A DNA stretch of 64,000 nt, from positions 5,239,966 through 5,303,965 of the forward strand of contig CM020514.1 in NCBI GenBank assembly GCA_009823395.1, given 5' to 3'. A program made the position numbers and the translations under genes. Each line of letters opens with the position of its first letter. The stretch's first letter is position 1. The stretch is from Thamnaconus septentrionalis. Lineage: Eukaryota > Chordata > Actinopteri > Tetraodontiformes > Monacanthidae. The notes beneath the pieces were generated by a model. The model had not been told where the DNA came from. It saw nothing but the letters and a program-made list of their open reading frames with translations, and searched no databases. Shown here piece by piece: positions 44,064 to 55,883 of the stretch.

Positions 44064-45142
44064 AACACGCCTCTGGCCTTGTAAATGAGGGTGAAGTCGC
44101 AGCATCCGCCGAGACTGTTGTTGAGGAGCGACAATCTAATGAGGTCAGAGAGGACTGAAATTCCTGCTGTAGACCTTCTAACCCCATTAGAAAACTTTCC
44201 TTCCCTGCTTGAAAACTTCATCCCGTCCTTGTGAAATGCCTCCTTCGCGTCGTCTTTTTTTCCTCGCAATAAAATAAGAGAAGAGCGGCAAACAACCCCG
44301 GGGCTGGATTCTGACTCTCTGCCTTGAAGCAGCCCGGTGGAATTCCAGCACAAAAGGTGTTGTTTGGATTCCACGTGGCCAAATAAGAAAAAAAAAAGAA
44401 CATTTCCTTCCAAATAAAAACCAGCTAACATGGATGTGCGTGGAGCTGCGGCTGTAATCAGTTGGCGAGTGAGGCGCCGTTGACGGTAAGTGAACTACCA
44501 ATATTCTCTCTCCGTCCTGGCAGTGAACTCTCCAGAAAAATGAGAACCACAACTCGGACCCGGAAACAGTTAGAATCCGGAAATCAGTTTTGACTAAATT
44601 CAGGAAGCTTCAGCACTCGAGTCCTGACCTTTAACATGAAGTTGGACTTCATGCAGGCACACATTTGCAAATGTTGCCTATGAGCCTGCTGGGATTTGTA
44701 AAGTACAGGGTTAAATATCCCCAGTCAATGTTATTGGGGGCAGAAATAAGTATCTGCAAGCTGGTAAAATAATTGAAATGGCTTTGATTAGAATCGGATT
44801 TAAGACGTTTTAAGCAAAAGACATGCAAAAAACAACTAAATTGCGTTTTCAGAAGGCTTTTTTTTTTTTTGGCAACATTAATTGCGTGAGGCTGCTCCAC
44901 TGGAGCTGGAGATGAAAAATTAAGTGATGTCAAAAGGAGAACCGCGGCCCTGCTACATAATCTGCATGTTTTAATAATAAACAAACACCACTTATAATTC
45001 AGGACGCTGTCGCGAGCGCACAAGACTGACAGGATTTACCAGGATTTCGCCCACAAAACACCCACAAGACATTCCGGCAGCACGCCTCCCCCGCAAGACG
45101 CGAGAGCTCGTGGCGGCACTCGGGACCCTCCGACACACTCAC

Positions 45143-45340
45143 CGGCAGAGACCTCTGATTTCTGTCGCCCGAAGTTGTGGAGGGTCAGGCAGAGCCGGTT
45201 GTTGCTGATCCGCAGCCCAGTCTCTGGGCTGCGGGTGGAGCTGCGCCGACAGCAGCAGCCCGTCCGGGTTCCACGCCCTGAACTGGAAGCGGGCGGAGAA
45301 CCCCCGGTGGCGGGCGCCGCGCGCCGACGGCAGCGACAGG
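45143..45340 (-). pseudogene. Truncated, frameshifted copy of exon D (tandem duplicate)
   Basis: This is a 198-nt copy of the 3' part of exon D (compare 47783-47982). The downstream gtgagt donor is preserved, but the acceptor and the first 71 nt of the exon are missing: at 45341 the sequence jumps to intron. Single-base losses relative to the intact copy break the frame several times, for example in the C-run before the FSARFQF segment and at two points around the CAG-CCAG-TCTCTGGG stretch. FSARFQFRAWNPDGLLLSAQ and LRISNNRLCLTLHN therefore lie in different frames. Base substitutions also change residues (RTW to RAW, STQ to SAQ). It should not be spliced in unless a cryptic acceptor is used, and then it would shift the frame. 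Confidence 0.85.
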
Positions 45341-47982
45341 GATGGGATTGATATTTCTTCTGAGAGCAAATCCAAGAAAATAAACTTTTCCCGCCCGCTG
45401 CCTGGAAATTACCCAGCACAAAGATGATGAGAGAATTTTCTTGAAGAGAATCTGCTCCAGAGGTTTAGCGGCGTGCTAGCAACGGGTGGCTGCCATGCCG
45501 CTCCCACCGCAGCGTTTAAAAATCCTTTACTCTGGAAAATATATATATATATATATCAATGACCGCACACAAAGATGGGACGGGCGGGTTTTGTGAATAC
45601 CGAGAGATTAGTTTCACGGTCAAGCGCCACCTTGAGTTTCCAGCTCGTTATTGAAACAGGAAGATTCCATATTTGGATGTGTTGGCGGTCTAATTACCCA
45701 AAATTAGACCAAATTGGACAAATAAATTTAAATTTTGCAAATTAGAAAAACAAAATAATTCTTTTTGCCACCATATTTGCACTTACGCATTGGTCTTCTA
45801 TTTGAAATTGAGGCTCCGTCCGCCTTTCTATGCAGTCGGTGAACAGAACAGATGGAATGTTATATATATTACCATTGGTAATATAAAAAGCCACCACCAA
45901 TTGCTAATTACACTAATTACATGCTAATGTCAGCGTCACCATTAAGCTTAGCAACAGCTAATGTACATCGGTGACATGACCTTTCCTGTGTTTTTTCGTT
46001 TCCAAACCACATATAATCACTTACTTACAAAGGATGCCTACAGTCACACAAGCGGCAGTGCCACGGCTTGATGAGGCCATGTTGAATTTCTGGTAAAAAC
46101 ACAGCATGGATGCTAAAGACAAAGGCCTCTGCTCTGTGATGTAACTTGTTCTCAACACAGTCTCAACAAAAGGCACCTGCAGGGACAATCAAAAGAAAGG
46201 ACCAAACCAACATTTCTAAGATTTATACTGAGCATCGCTGAATGCTGGTTCGGCGCTGCTGTTAGAAGTGATGAAGTAATGGGTTTGGAAAACAAGCCTG
46301 GTGTTCAAGTACAGAGGAAACTTGGCTGGAACGTCTCAAAACAAATAGGACAGTGGCAGAACACAATCCACTGTTCTCCTGCCACCGGATCTTTATCGTT
46401 TCTATTCATTCATCTTCTGTACCCACTTCTCCTGCACTCAGGGCTGCAAGTTGGTCAAGCCAATCCCAGCTGTCTTTGGCAAAGGCAGGTTACAACCTGG
46501 ACAAGTGAAGTCATAGAAAAACTAACAGACATTCACCCACAAACACGCCTACGGTCAGTCTAGAGTTCTTAATTCACCCCCACATGCAAGTTTTTGTCCA
46601 CACAGACACAAGGAAAACATGCAAACTCCAGACAGAACGGCCCCGCCCGAGAATCAAACCGCAACCTTCTTGCTGTGATGCACAACTGTGCCGCCGTGCT
46701 GCCCAACACGCCTCTGGCCTTGTAAATGAGGGTGAAGTCGCAGCATCCGCCGAGACTGTTGTTGAGGAGCGACAATCTAATGAGGTCAGAGAGGACTGAA
46801 ATTCCTGCTGTAGACCTTCTAACCCCATTAGAAAACTTTCCTTCCCTGCTTGAAAACTTCATCCCGTCCTTGTGAAATGCCTCCTTCGCGTCGTCTTTTT
46901 TTCCTCGCAATAAAATAAGAGAAGAGCGGCAAACAACCCCGGGGCTGGATTCTGACTCTCTGCCTTGAAGCAGCCCGGTGGAATTCCAGCACAAAAGGTG
47001 TTGTTTGGATTCCACGTGGCCAAATAAGAAAAAAAAAGAACATTTCCTTCCAAATAAAAACCAGCTAACATGGATGTGCGTGGAGCTGCGGCTGTAATCA
47101 GTTGGCGAGTGAGGCGCCGTTGTGGTAAGTGAACTACCAATATTCTCTCTCCGTCCTGGCAGTGAACTCTCCAGAAAATGAGAACCACAACTCGGACCCG
47201 GAAACAGTTAGAATCCGGAAATCAGTTTTGACTAAATTCAGGAGCTTCAGCACTCGAGTCCTGACCTTTAACATGAAGTTGGACTTCATGCAGGCACACA
47301 TTTGCAAATGTTGCCTATGAGCCTGCTGGGATTTGTAAAGTACAGGGTTAAATATCCCCAGTCAATGTTATTGGGGGCAGAAATAAGTATCTGCAAGCTG
47401 GTAAAATAATTGAAATGGCTTTGATTAGAATCGGATTTAAGACGTTTTAAGCAAAAGACATGCAAAAAACAACTAAATTGCGTTTTCAGAAGGCTTTTTT
47501 TTTTTTGGGCAACATTAATTGCGTGAGGCTGCTCCACTGGAGCTGGAGATGAAAAATTAAGTGATGTCAAAAGGAGAACGGCGGCCCTGCTACATAATCT
47601 GCATGTTTTAATAATAAACAAACACCACTTATAATTCAGGACGCTGTCGCGAGCGCACAAGACTGACAGGATTTACCAGGGATTTCGGCCCGTCAAAACA
47701 CCCACAAGACATTCCGTGCACGCTCCCCGCGCACGCGAGAGCTCGTGCGTGCACTCGGACCCCCCCCCTCCGACACACTCACCGGCAGAGACCTCTGATT
47801 TCTGTCGCCCCGAGTTGTGGAGGGTCAGGCAGAGCCGGCTGTTGCTGATCCGCAGCTCCAGTCTCTGGGGCTGCGGGTGGAGCTGCGTCGACAGCAGCAG
47901 CCCGTCCGGGTTCCACGTCCTGAACTGGAAGCGGGCGGAGAACCCCCCGGTGGCGGGCGCCGGCGCCGACGGCAGCGACAGG
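45341..47982 (+). repeat. 2.64-kb tandem duplication, unit 2
   Basis: This is the second unit (2642 bp against 2644), directly abutting unit 1. Its right end lies inside the intact exon D, where cagcgacagg continues into the single-copy 5' part of the exon (aagctgctg). Near 45040-45140 and 47690-47770 the units differ more than elsewhere, in a GC-rich stretch close to the exon. Confidence 0.92.
46401..46704 (-). mobile_element. tRNA-headed SINE, inverted (in unit 2)
   Basis: This is the duplicate of the SINE at 43756-44063 at the same relative place. It differs by a few bases, including loss of several bases in the B-box region (gcccgagaatcaaaccgc against gcgcccggggaatcaaacccgc). It therefore arose by segmental duplication, not by a separate insertion. 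Confidence 0.65.
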
Positions 47983-48053
47983 AAGCTGCTGCCGGAGCTC
48001 AAGAAGGTGCAGGCCACCAGCTGGGGCTGCGTGCACGAGAAGGTCACGTTGCC
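47783..48053 (-). CDS. cntnap5: cntnap5 exon D: end of LamG1, start of laminin G2
   Basis: This 271-nt exon (phase 0 to 1) has acceptor catcctccag and donor gtgagt. It encodes residues 182-271 plus one base: GNVTFSCTQPQLV supplies the closing cysteine of LamG1 and a sequon (NVT). SARFQFRTWNPDGLLLSTQL is the first half of LamG2. RQKSEVSAG ends the exon. The frame is open throughout. The 3' 200 nt (47783-47982) lie inside the second unit of the 2.64-kb tandem duplication, while the 5' 71 nt (47983-48053) are single-copy. The intact exon therefore straddles the duplication boundary. A decayed copy of the duplicated portion is at 45143-45340. This copy is the functional one because it alone has an acceptor, the 5' codons and an unbroken frame. 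Confidence 0.92.
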
Positions 48054-48346
48054 CTGGAGGATGACAGAAGCGCAAAGGGACAGGGGATTTTATGCACGCG
48101 GCCTCCAGATGGAGCGTCTGGATTGTTGCCTTTGCATTGGTCTCACGTATGCGTCGGAATGACAGGGGGCGGGAAAAAAAAGGAGGCGACGCTTAGAAGG
48201 TGATTGGATGACGAAGCATTCGTCAGTCTGAGGCACTGCTAGTTTAGTCAACTCCTCACTTTTTTAGTGTACATGCAAAGGAAATATCTATCCATCTATC
48301 TAGCTACCTATCTATCTATCTCAACTGCAGCACAAGCCCAGCTTTA

Positions 48347-48453
48347 GCCAACTGTCTGCTAGCTATTTGTAGCTTAGCAACAATAGCCGAGCTAAATGTA
48401 AGTTTGCTGGGGAACTGACACATTGCCACTTAATAACACATCTATCTATCTAA

Positions 48454-48523
<70 letters not shown>

Positions 48524-48640
48524 CTATTGTGCCAACTGTGTGCTAACTATTTGTAGGTTATCAACAAGGAATATCCAAGCTAAATGTAAGTTTGCTGAAG
48601 AACTGACACATTGCCACTTAATAACACATCTATCTATCTA
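48347..48640 (+). repeat. 184-bp tandem dimer with (TCTA)n core
   Basis: The segment gccaactgt-tgctagctattt ... gctaaatgtaagtttgctg ... tgccacttaataacacatct occurs at 48347-48450 and again at 48531-48640. A (TCTA)n array lies between (48440-48525). Period about 184 bp. Confidence 0.85.
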
Positions 48641-48649
48641 GCTATCTAT

Positions 48650-48650
<1 letters not shown>

Positions 48651-48688
<38 letters not shown>
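48651..48688 (+). repeat. (CA)n microsatellite
   Basis: Nineteen CA units adjoining the inverted MITE copy. Confidence 0.95.
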
Positions 48689-48694
<6 letters not shown>

Positions 48695-48714
48695 TATAAA
48701 CATAAACATTACTA

Positions 48715-49100
48715 GGGCACGGAAATTAGTAACAAAGTGTTGAACACATTATGGGATGGCTTTGACAGTTGTTGCCTTGAATGTCTAATTGAATGTGATT
48801 TAAGAGAATGAATATCAGGTGTGCAATATGTGGCCATAGTTACCCAAGTTTAACGCTTTAAAATTGCTAAAACGTGCAAACATTTTGAAGACAAAGAACT
48901 GTATTGCCACATTTTTATTATTATCACACTTAGCTGTATGTGCTAAACCACAAGAATAAGAATAAACACAGCATCGTGGTTACATTATGTGTTTACAGCC
49001 TACTTTTGGTGTGTTCACGCTGAATTTCTCACACTTGGAATTCTTTCAATCACTTTTAATTAGACAATGGAAATGGTTTTTCATTTCAAGTGTCATGTGA
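48715..49100 (-). mobile_element. Second, inverted copy of the 19858-20463 MITE (truncated)
   Basis: Blocks such as acattatgggatggctttga, cttgaatgtctaattgaatg and tcaatcacttttaatt are the reverse complement of 20000-20345, in the same order over about 390 bp. The terminal repeats are missing. The copy is diverged and again starts next to a dinucleotide microsatellite, the (CA)n at 48651-48688. Confidence 0.7.
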
Positions 49101-52100
49101 GCACGCTGACTGAAGCCTCCTCCTGACGCAAGCGGAGGAATTAGCTACACATCATTGACTTAACTTACAAGGAGAGGAGAAAGGCCCACAGTCACAATTT
49201 TACGCTTTTTTGTCCTTTTTGAGGTCAGCTACACCCTTTTACTTCCTGTTTCCATCCCAGCAAAAAGGATGCTGATTGGCTGGTTGAAATCCAGCCACAT
49301 TTTCTGTGCGGCACAAACCAGGAAAGACGAGCAAGACGAGTTCAAATCAAAGGGTTAAACGGCTGCGGAGTCGGCAGAGTTGATGAAGAACGCAGAAAAA
49401 TGAGGGTCCAATTTCAAGACAAAGGAAAAAAAAAAAAAAGCACTGATCTGCGATGCTTGATTAGGAGCACTGCGCGACTTAATCAGGTGATCAATCAGGA
49501 GCAGCGCGATTGCTTTGAGCAAAGGTGAGACGGTTTGACTTCTAAATTCTAACGTCGATACCGCAGTCTGTCTTTCATACGAATCAGGAGGGTTTATCCC
49601 GGACACGAGTCGTCTTCCTCGCCAATGAGTAATAGGAACACGTTCGAGACGCGTCTGATTTGACGTCAACGATCGGACGGTATATTTTCTTTGGTAGGAA
49701 AAAAAACCACACGGTCAGAGTGTGAGCCCGGAGCAGCTTCGCGGTCTGGATGTGCCCCCTCACTTCCATCACTTCCAATCAGAGATGACAGCCGGCGAGA
49801 ATTTATTCCGAGTGCTTGAACCAACGACCTCTCGCTGGTTACATAAGGCCACCTGAAACGTCCCCGGTACTCCACCATCCCACAGCGTTTCACGCTGCCA
49901 AGTTAAAGGAACAAGTGCGAGTCACTAGTAATTTAGCGCACGTTGGATGAAACCTTTTATTTCCTTGCGGGAACGCAAAGTTTTTCAGCTCAACATAAAT
50001 GGTAAAAAAATGAGCTAAAGGTTAATTTTGCGCGCTGTGCGTCAACGATGCACAAGTATGTAAGTAAGTAAATAAGAGGAAGAAAATTCATATTGCGTTT
50101 CGTACTGAGATGTGCAGTACGTCAGTGGGACACGCAACTTGTTCAATATAAAGCACACATAGAGATATAATAGATTAAAGGTAACGAAAGGAGACAGGAA
50201 AGGAGAAGAGGAACACCCTGCTAGTATTAAGTACCTAATAAAGTGTCTCTGTGCGCGTGTGTGTGTGTGAGACCAGTGGCTATTACAGTTACTGTTGCCC
50301 TTCTATGGCATCCAGCCAATCTGCCCACTCTGACCTCTGACCCCTGACATCAACAAGACATTTTCTTCCACACAAGTGCTGCTCACTGGATCTTTTCTCA
50401 TTCGGGGGGGCCTCTGTAAAACCCTGGAGATGGTCGCGCTGGCGTGAAAATCCATTAGCTCAGCAGCGGTTTGTGAACCCGTCTGGCACCAACGCACTCA
50501 AAGTCACCGGAATCCTCTTTCTACCTCGATCTGATGCTTGCGTTAAATGTGAGCAAGTCGTTTTCTCCATTGCTAAATGCATCTGATTGGCTAGTTAGCT
50601 TTTTGCATTAGCAAGCAACTGAACATTTTCCCGAAAGATTTGAATGTTAAGCGTTTGTGTTGACCCGTCACGATGCTGTGCACATACAACTACAACAGAG
50701 ATGTGCCTGGAATCATTGGGCGTTTCGGGTCTTCCAACCTCATACGCCCTCCTCCAGATGACCCAGCCGGGGCTGATCAGAACCCAGCTTGTGTCCAGAT
50801 GGCTAGCTAGCTAGTTACCGTGACTCCATGGCTCTCCTCTTTTTAGCCACAGCCACCTTGAGGCCCTCTCTGCCGTGTCAATAATTAATATAATTTAATT
50901 AGTTTTGTTGAACAATATATCGGCCCAGAAATTATTGTGATAAACAATATTATTGCCATTGTTTTAGCACCACTTTTCACTAATACAATAAGACAGAATA
51001 ATAATGCAATTGCGGCAATTCAGAAAGCGAAAAAAAAAAAATTTGTTTGCTTCAGAATTGTCATTATTAATTGACATCTTAAAAATAATGTCATACATCC
51101 TAAAGGCAAACAAACCGAAAATAAAACAACCAAAAACAATAAATAAACTGATTTATCTATTACCCTGACTGGCCTATGTATGTGGATGATAAAATGGTAC
51201 CAAAGGCCATGGAAAAGGTATGAATGAGAAACGGGTTTGGTTTTCGTTTGCGTTTTAAAACTAAAAACTTGGTTGCACTTTATTTCTGACCGTGCGTTTT
51301 TCGCTTACCACCCCTTACCACATTCTACTGAGCCTCATTTTATTTTCCGCGCCAGCTCCGTGAAGAGCATTCAGCAAAAACATTTGCAAAGTTGTGAAAG
51401 TGCTTTAGTTTACTCGGGGGCGGGTGGGGAAATAGGCACGGGGACAGCAAACTAAGCTAAACGTCGGACGGAGATAACCGGCTCTGCATTTTCCATCCAG
51501 ATATGGAGGCACTATCGTTCCTTTGCTCTCATTTCAATGTGTTCCCCTAAATATTGAAGCCTTTCTATTAAGAGCCTCATATGGAGGCATTTAATTGACA
51601 AATTAATTCTAAACTATTTGGCCACTCTTATCATTTAGCGCTCCCCTTGGAATTTAAAAAACCCATTTTCCCCGGCCAACAGCGATAAAGTCCTCCCCGT
51701 CTCTTCAGAGTCGAGTCTGAACGCCCAAGTAAGCAGAAAAAAACCAGAGGAAACAGGGCTGCAGATATGAGATGAATCCATGGAATGTATTTGCTCCGAG
51801 CCAATACGCCGCAGCCGCCTCACGTTCTTTCCCTTTTTTTTTTTTTTTTTTCCCAAACGAAGAAGAAGAAGGAGAAGCAGAAGCCATCAGAGTTTACATT
51901 TCGCTTTAATTCCACACGCGGCCGCTGAGGTTGCGGCGGGCAATGCTCAGACACGCGGACCGGTGGCGTCTGCCGAGGTCACAGTCCCATCAGTGGCGGG
52001 AGCCCGCGGGGCTGCGCCGAGCAATCACAGCTCTTTGACTCTCAATGTGATTTCCTCCCATCAACCTCGGGGAGATGGCCCCCATTGAAATTCCATTACG

Positions 52101-54310
52101 GCTTCCATCACGACAGACGCTCTCCAGCCTCGCTGCCTCTGTTGTCAGTAAAGGGGCCCCTTTAACGCGGCAATCAGACGTCGGGAGGCAGACGAGACGC
52201 CTCGGATGGATTGTGGCTCCTCCGGGCCGACCAATCGGTGGTGGGGGGTGAGAACGTTGACGATGCAGATTAATTCGTGATTATACGCTCTGGCCTCTTT
52301 ACTGTGCCGCGGTTGGGATCAAGAGTGAGAGAGAGACTCTGTGTTTCTTTTTTGTTTTGTTTGTTTTTTCCACGTGGCCTAATCAAACATCTGCGTCAAG
52401 CGGATTTCGGATTCGAAATGTCATCATCCAAACACGAATGCCGGATCAAGAGCATTCGGGGTTGCTCATTTCCTTTCCGCTACTCGTGTGAATTCAAATC
52501 ATTTCAAAGGTTAGCAGGCATCTCTGGGTGGTACAGCTGTTAAACGGTGAGAACGTTAAAGTGGCAACGAGCGATTTTTCCTTTTTTTGTCATCACTCGA
52601 GAGCGCAGCTGAGCAAAACGAGGAGGCGACCACGTGTAAGACTTTTCGGTTTAGTTCTATTTATCGAAAACCAGTTAAGATCAATCTAAACCGTTGCATA
52701 TTTCAACAGAGTTCTTAGTCGGATGCAGGTCCATCACTGATAGTGGTCCCCTTGGAAACATGAACTGTTAAAAGTTCTGGTAACAGAACACGACCCACAG
52801 GGTTATCAGCATCATTTTTAGCCACTGTTAGCATTCATTTCGTGCTGTTTCCATGCGTTTTTTGAAGCTGTTCCACGTGCGCCCAAAGTAGGGGCGGTTG
52901 CTTCTTGCTATTTAAAACGGTGACGGAGCAAATTTTCCATTGGCCAGGAGAAAGCACAAATTTGCATGAACTAAAACTAAAGAAACCTCGACTCCAGAAG
53001 AAATAACACCATCACATCCCAAATTCATTACCTCAAATGAGACATATTACTCCTGTACCTCCTGTCACACACTTGCATGTAAGATTTTTAAAGGCCTCGT
53101 GCTGTGCTAAATACACTCCAAATGTGTTCTGACGATAATCATTATCCCGATCGTGTCCACATAAATGGCAAAAGTCCATCCTGCTTACTCCATTTTTCCG
53201 AAAATTTGTTCTTAAAACTGTCACGATCGGTTGTTTGCAACTTCCTGTTTTGTTTTGATAGTCTTGTCCTGCAAAACAAAGAGTCCTTGTGTGTGGCAGG
53301 TCCTCGTTGACATTGACGTGTGTCTCTGATGACCTTGTTGTTGGTTTTTGGTCTGGTCAGAGTTAGCCTCTTTCTGCCTCTAGTTAGCCTCGGCGCGTTT
53401 TCCTTTCTATTTAAATTAACAATTTATATATGAAATTAAATACTGAAAAAAAGCAATGAAACGTCTTTATCTGTTCAAAAAAAAAAAAAAATGAAAGTTG
53501 GAAGTCTTTATTAGAGGAGAGATTGAAGTTTGCATTAAAGATGTAAAGCAGCGACTTCAATGAGGCTAATGGGACCTAATTAACATTCAGCTCTGCTCAA
53601 AAATGTGGCCATTTATACACACGGATCAAAGAATGGTGCATGAAAAAAAGATAAAATAAAACCCCCTTTTCCTCTAATCCAAGCATGCTTTAAATAAAGG
53701 CCCGGTGGTCTCGGCAGACGAGGTAAATAAAGGCTCAGGTCATTATCTGCAGAAGTGCCATAATGGGGAGTTTTGAGGATTATGTGTCGAGGCAACATCC
53801 TTGAAAGGTTTTCAGTCGTTTTCCACGCGGCGATGGGCAGTGCCTCGGGTCTTTGTTGAAAAAAAAAAAAAAAGTATCAAACACATTACTGCATAAGCAG
53901 CCTATAAACACAGTCCATTTGCAATGCTGCACAAACCGAGCAGCGCTCCGTTCTCCCGGCACGTTTGAACAAATCCCCCGAATTTGCCCTGCGCGCAGTG
54001 TCTCCTCCGCAAGTGCTTTCCCATTCCGTCTTTTCAAACATCATTAAATCCATTTTATTAGAAATTATATGCTACATAAGAAAGCTTTGAGATGGAAAAT
54101 GACTTTCTTACGACTCACATTTTTTTAAAAGTACAAAATCGGTTGTTTGGAGAGAAGAACGCGGAGTAAAACAGGTTGACCGGCAGTGAACCGACCGAGG
54201 TCTACAGAGAAGAGCCTGTCATTCAAAACGGAGCCAATAAGAATGAGCCAATTACAAATGTCTGCAACTATACATCATATCTCTTCTTAAATACTGCTAC
54301 CAGATTCTCA

Positions 54311-54691
<381 letters not shown>

Positions 54692-55149
54692 TCACCAATA
54701 TCATTGGCTGACCCTGAAACGTCGAATTGACTGTGAGATTCTCCTTCTAATCTTCACCGCTCTTCATAATGTCACTTCACCTCTGACACTGTATCTGCAC
54801 CTTGGGTGTTTAGTTCTGCACACTTCAATATTGATTTGACAGCTGGCCAATACATAGCCAGCATCACGGTATAATATACTGTATGTATAAGCCATGCTTA
54901 AAGGGAAACTTTGGGGAACATTTGCCTGTTACCATAATAGTGACATGAGTAGGTCCATTCCTGCCGCTCATCACATTCATCTTTAGTTATTGGTGCATGT
55001 GGTTTTGAGATCTGTAGGGGGCGTAGATGCAAACTTCACAGTGAACATAATGGAGGAGAACGGTACGAGTCTGCCTCCCTCAAAACTCCTCAAGTATACA
55101 ATTCAAAATCGTAGAATTATCGGAATCAGAATCAGATGCTATTGCCAGG

Positions 55150-55712
55150 CAGTGTTGTTGGGATTACTCCATAAAAATAATCAAACTACTGATTACTGAT
55201 TTCTACTTACTGAGTCTGGAAAAAGTAATCTAATTACTGCTTTAACTACTTTGTTTCATAAGTAATCAATTATTAATTACGTAAGTTAAAAAAAGATAAA
55301 GTAACAGTTGAGAACGTCTTGTTTCCTGCACATAACGCACAACAAACCATAATATTTTTTTCATTTAGACGAGATGAACTCAAAATAATGTTTGTATTTC
55401 CAGCTATAAAACGCAGTCACTGTTTTTTCTTTTGTCGCCGCCATGCTTGTCTTGGTGCGTCGTCGCATATCAATGATGTTGCGTGCACGGCTGCATCATC
55501 AATCTGCGACATCATCAGTTTCGGTTGTTTTTCTAAATTTCAGACATGTTGTGGATAATAAGACAGCTTGCAAAATATTTCAGAAAAGTAATGGAATCGA
55601 TACTTGAAAAAGTAATTATGATGTTATTACCAGTTTTGCCAGAGTTATCTGCTAAAAAAGTAGTTTAATTAAAGTAGGGGATTACTTAGTAAGAGATTAC
55701 TTGACAACACGG
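55150..55712. mobile_element. Non-autonomous hAT element with 8-bp TSD
   Basis: The ends cagtgttgttgggattactc and (inverted) ccgtgttgtcaagtaatctc form an imperfect terminal repeat. The flanks ttgccagg at 55142-55149 and 55713-55720 are identical 8-mers. The interior is rich in gtaatcaatta-type motifs typical of fish hAT MITEs. It is 563 bp long with no transposase frame. Confidence 0.8.
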
Positions 55713-55832
55713 TTGCCAGGTATGTGCAAAAAAAGCCAGGAATTTAGAATGTGCAAATGTGTGCAAATATTCATGAGGTTGAGGTTTACCCTCGTGCCTG
55801 TAGGCAAACTTATCACCGTCCTAGATGAGGTC

Positions 55833-55835
<3 letters not shown>

Positions 55836-55882
<47 letters not shown>
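55836..55882 (+). repeat. (GA)n microsatellite
   Basis: Twenty-three GA units, the longest GA tract here. Confidence 0.95.

Positions 55883-55883
<1 letters not shown>

Larger units (their letters stand above)
42697..45340 (+). repeat. 2.64-kb tandem duplication, unit 1
   Basis: This is the first of two head-to-tail copies. It starts at gatgggattgatatttctt (42697) and ends at the cagcgacagg in the truncated exon copy. It holds intron sequence, an inverted SINE (about 43756-44063), a poly-T run and the 3' part of exon D. It aligns along its whole length to 45341-47982, with scattered substitutions and many 1-2 base indels, mostly in short homopolymers. Both junctions share only a short agg microhomology. 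Confidence 0.92.
37261..47782 (-). other. Intron D-E
   Basis: This is the longest intron, 10.5 kb. It carries three microsatellite regions and almost the whole tandem duplication. Without the extra unit it would be about 7.9 kb. From 38700 to 42690 I see only microsatellites; the 155-codon minus frame at 41225-41692 has no recognisable domain. Confidence 0.7.

Noticed and set aside
48440..48525. Regularly spaced repeats that might suggest a CRISPR array
   Set aside because: Pure tetranucleotide array without unique spacers, in a vertebrate genome.
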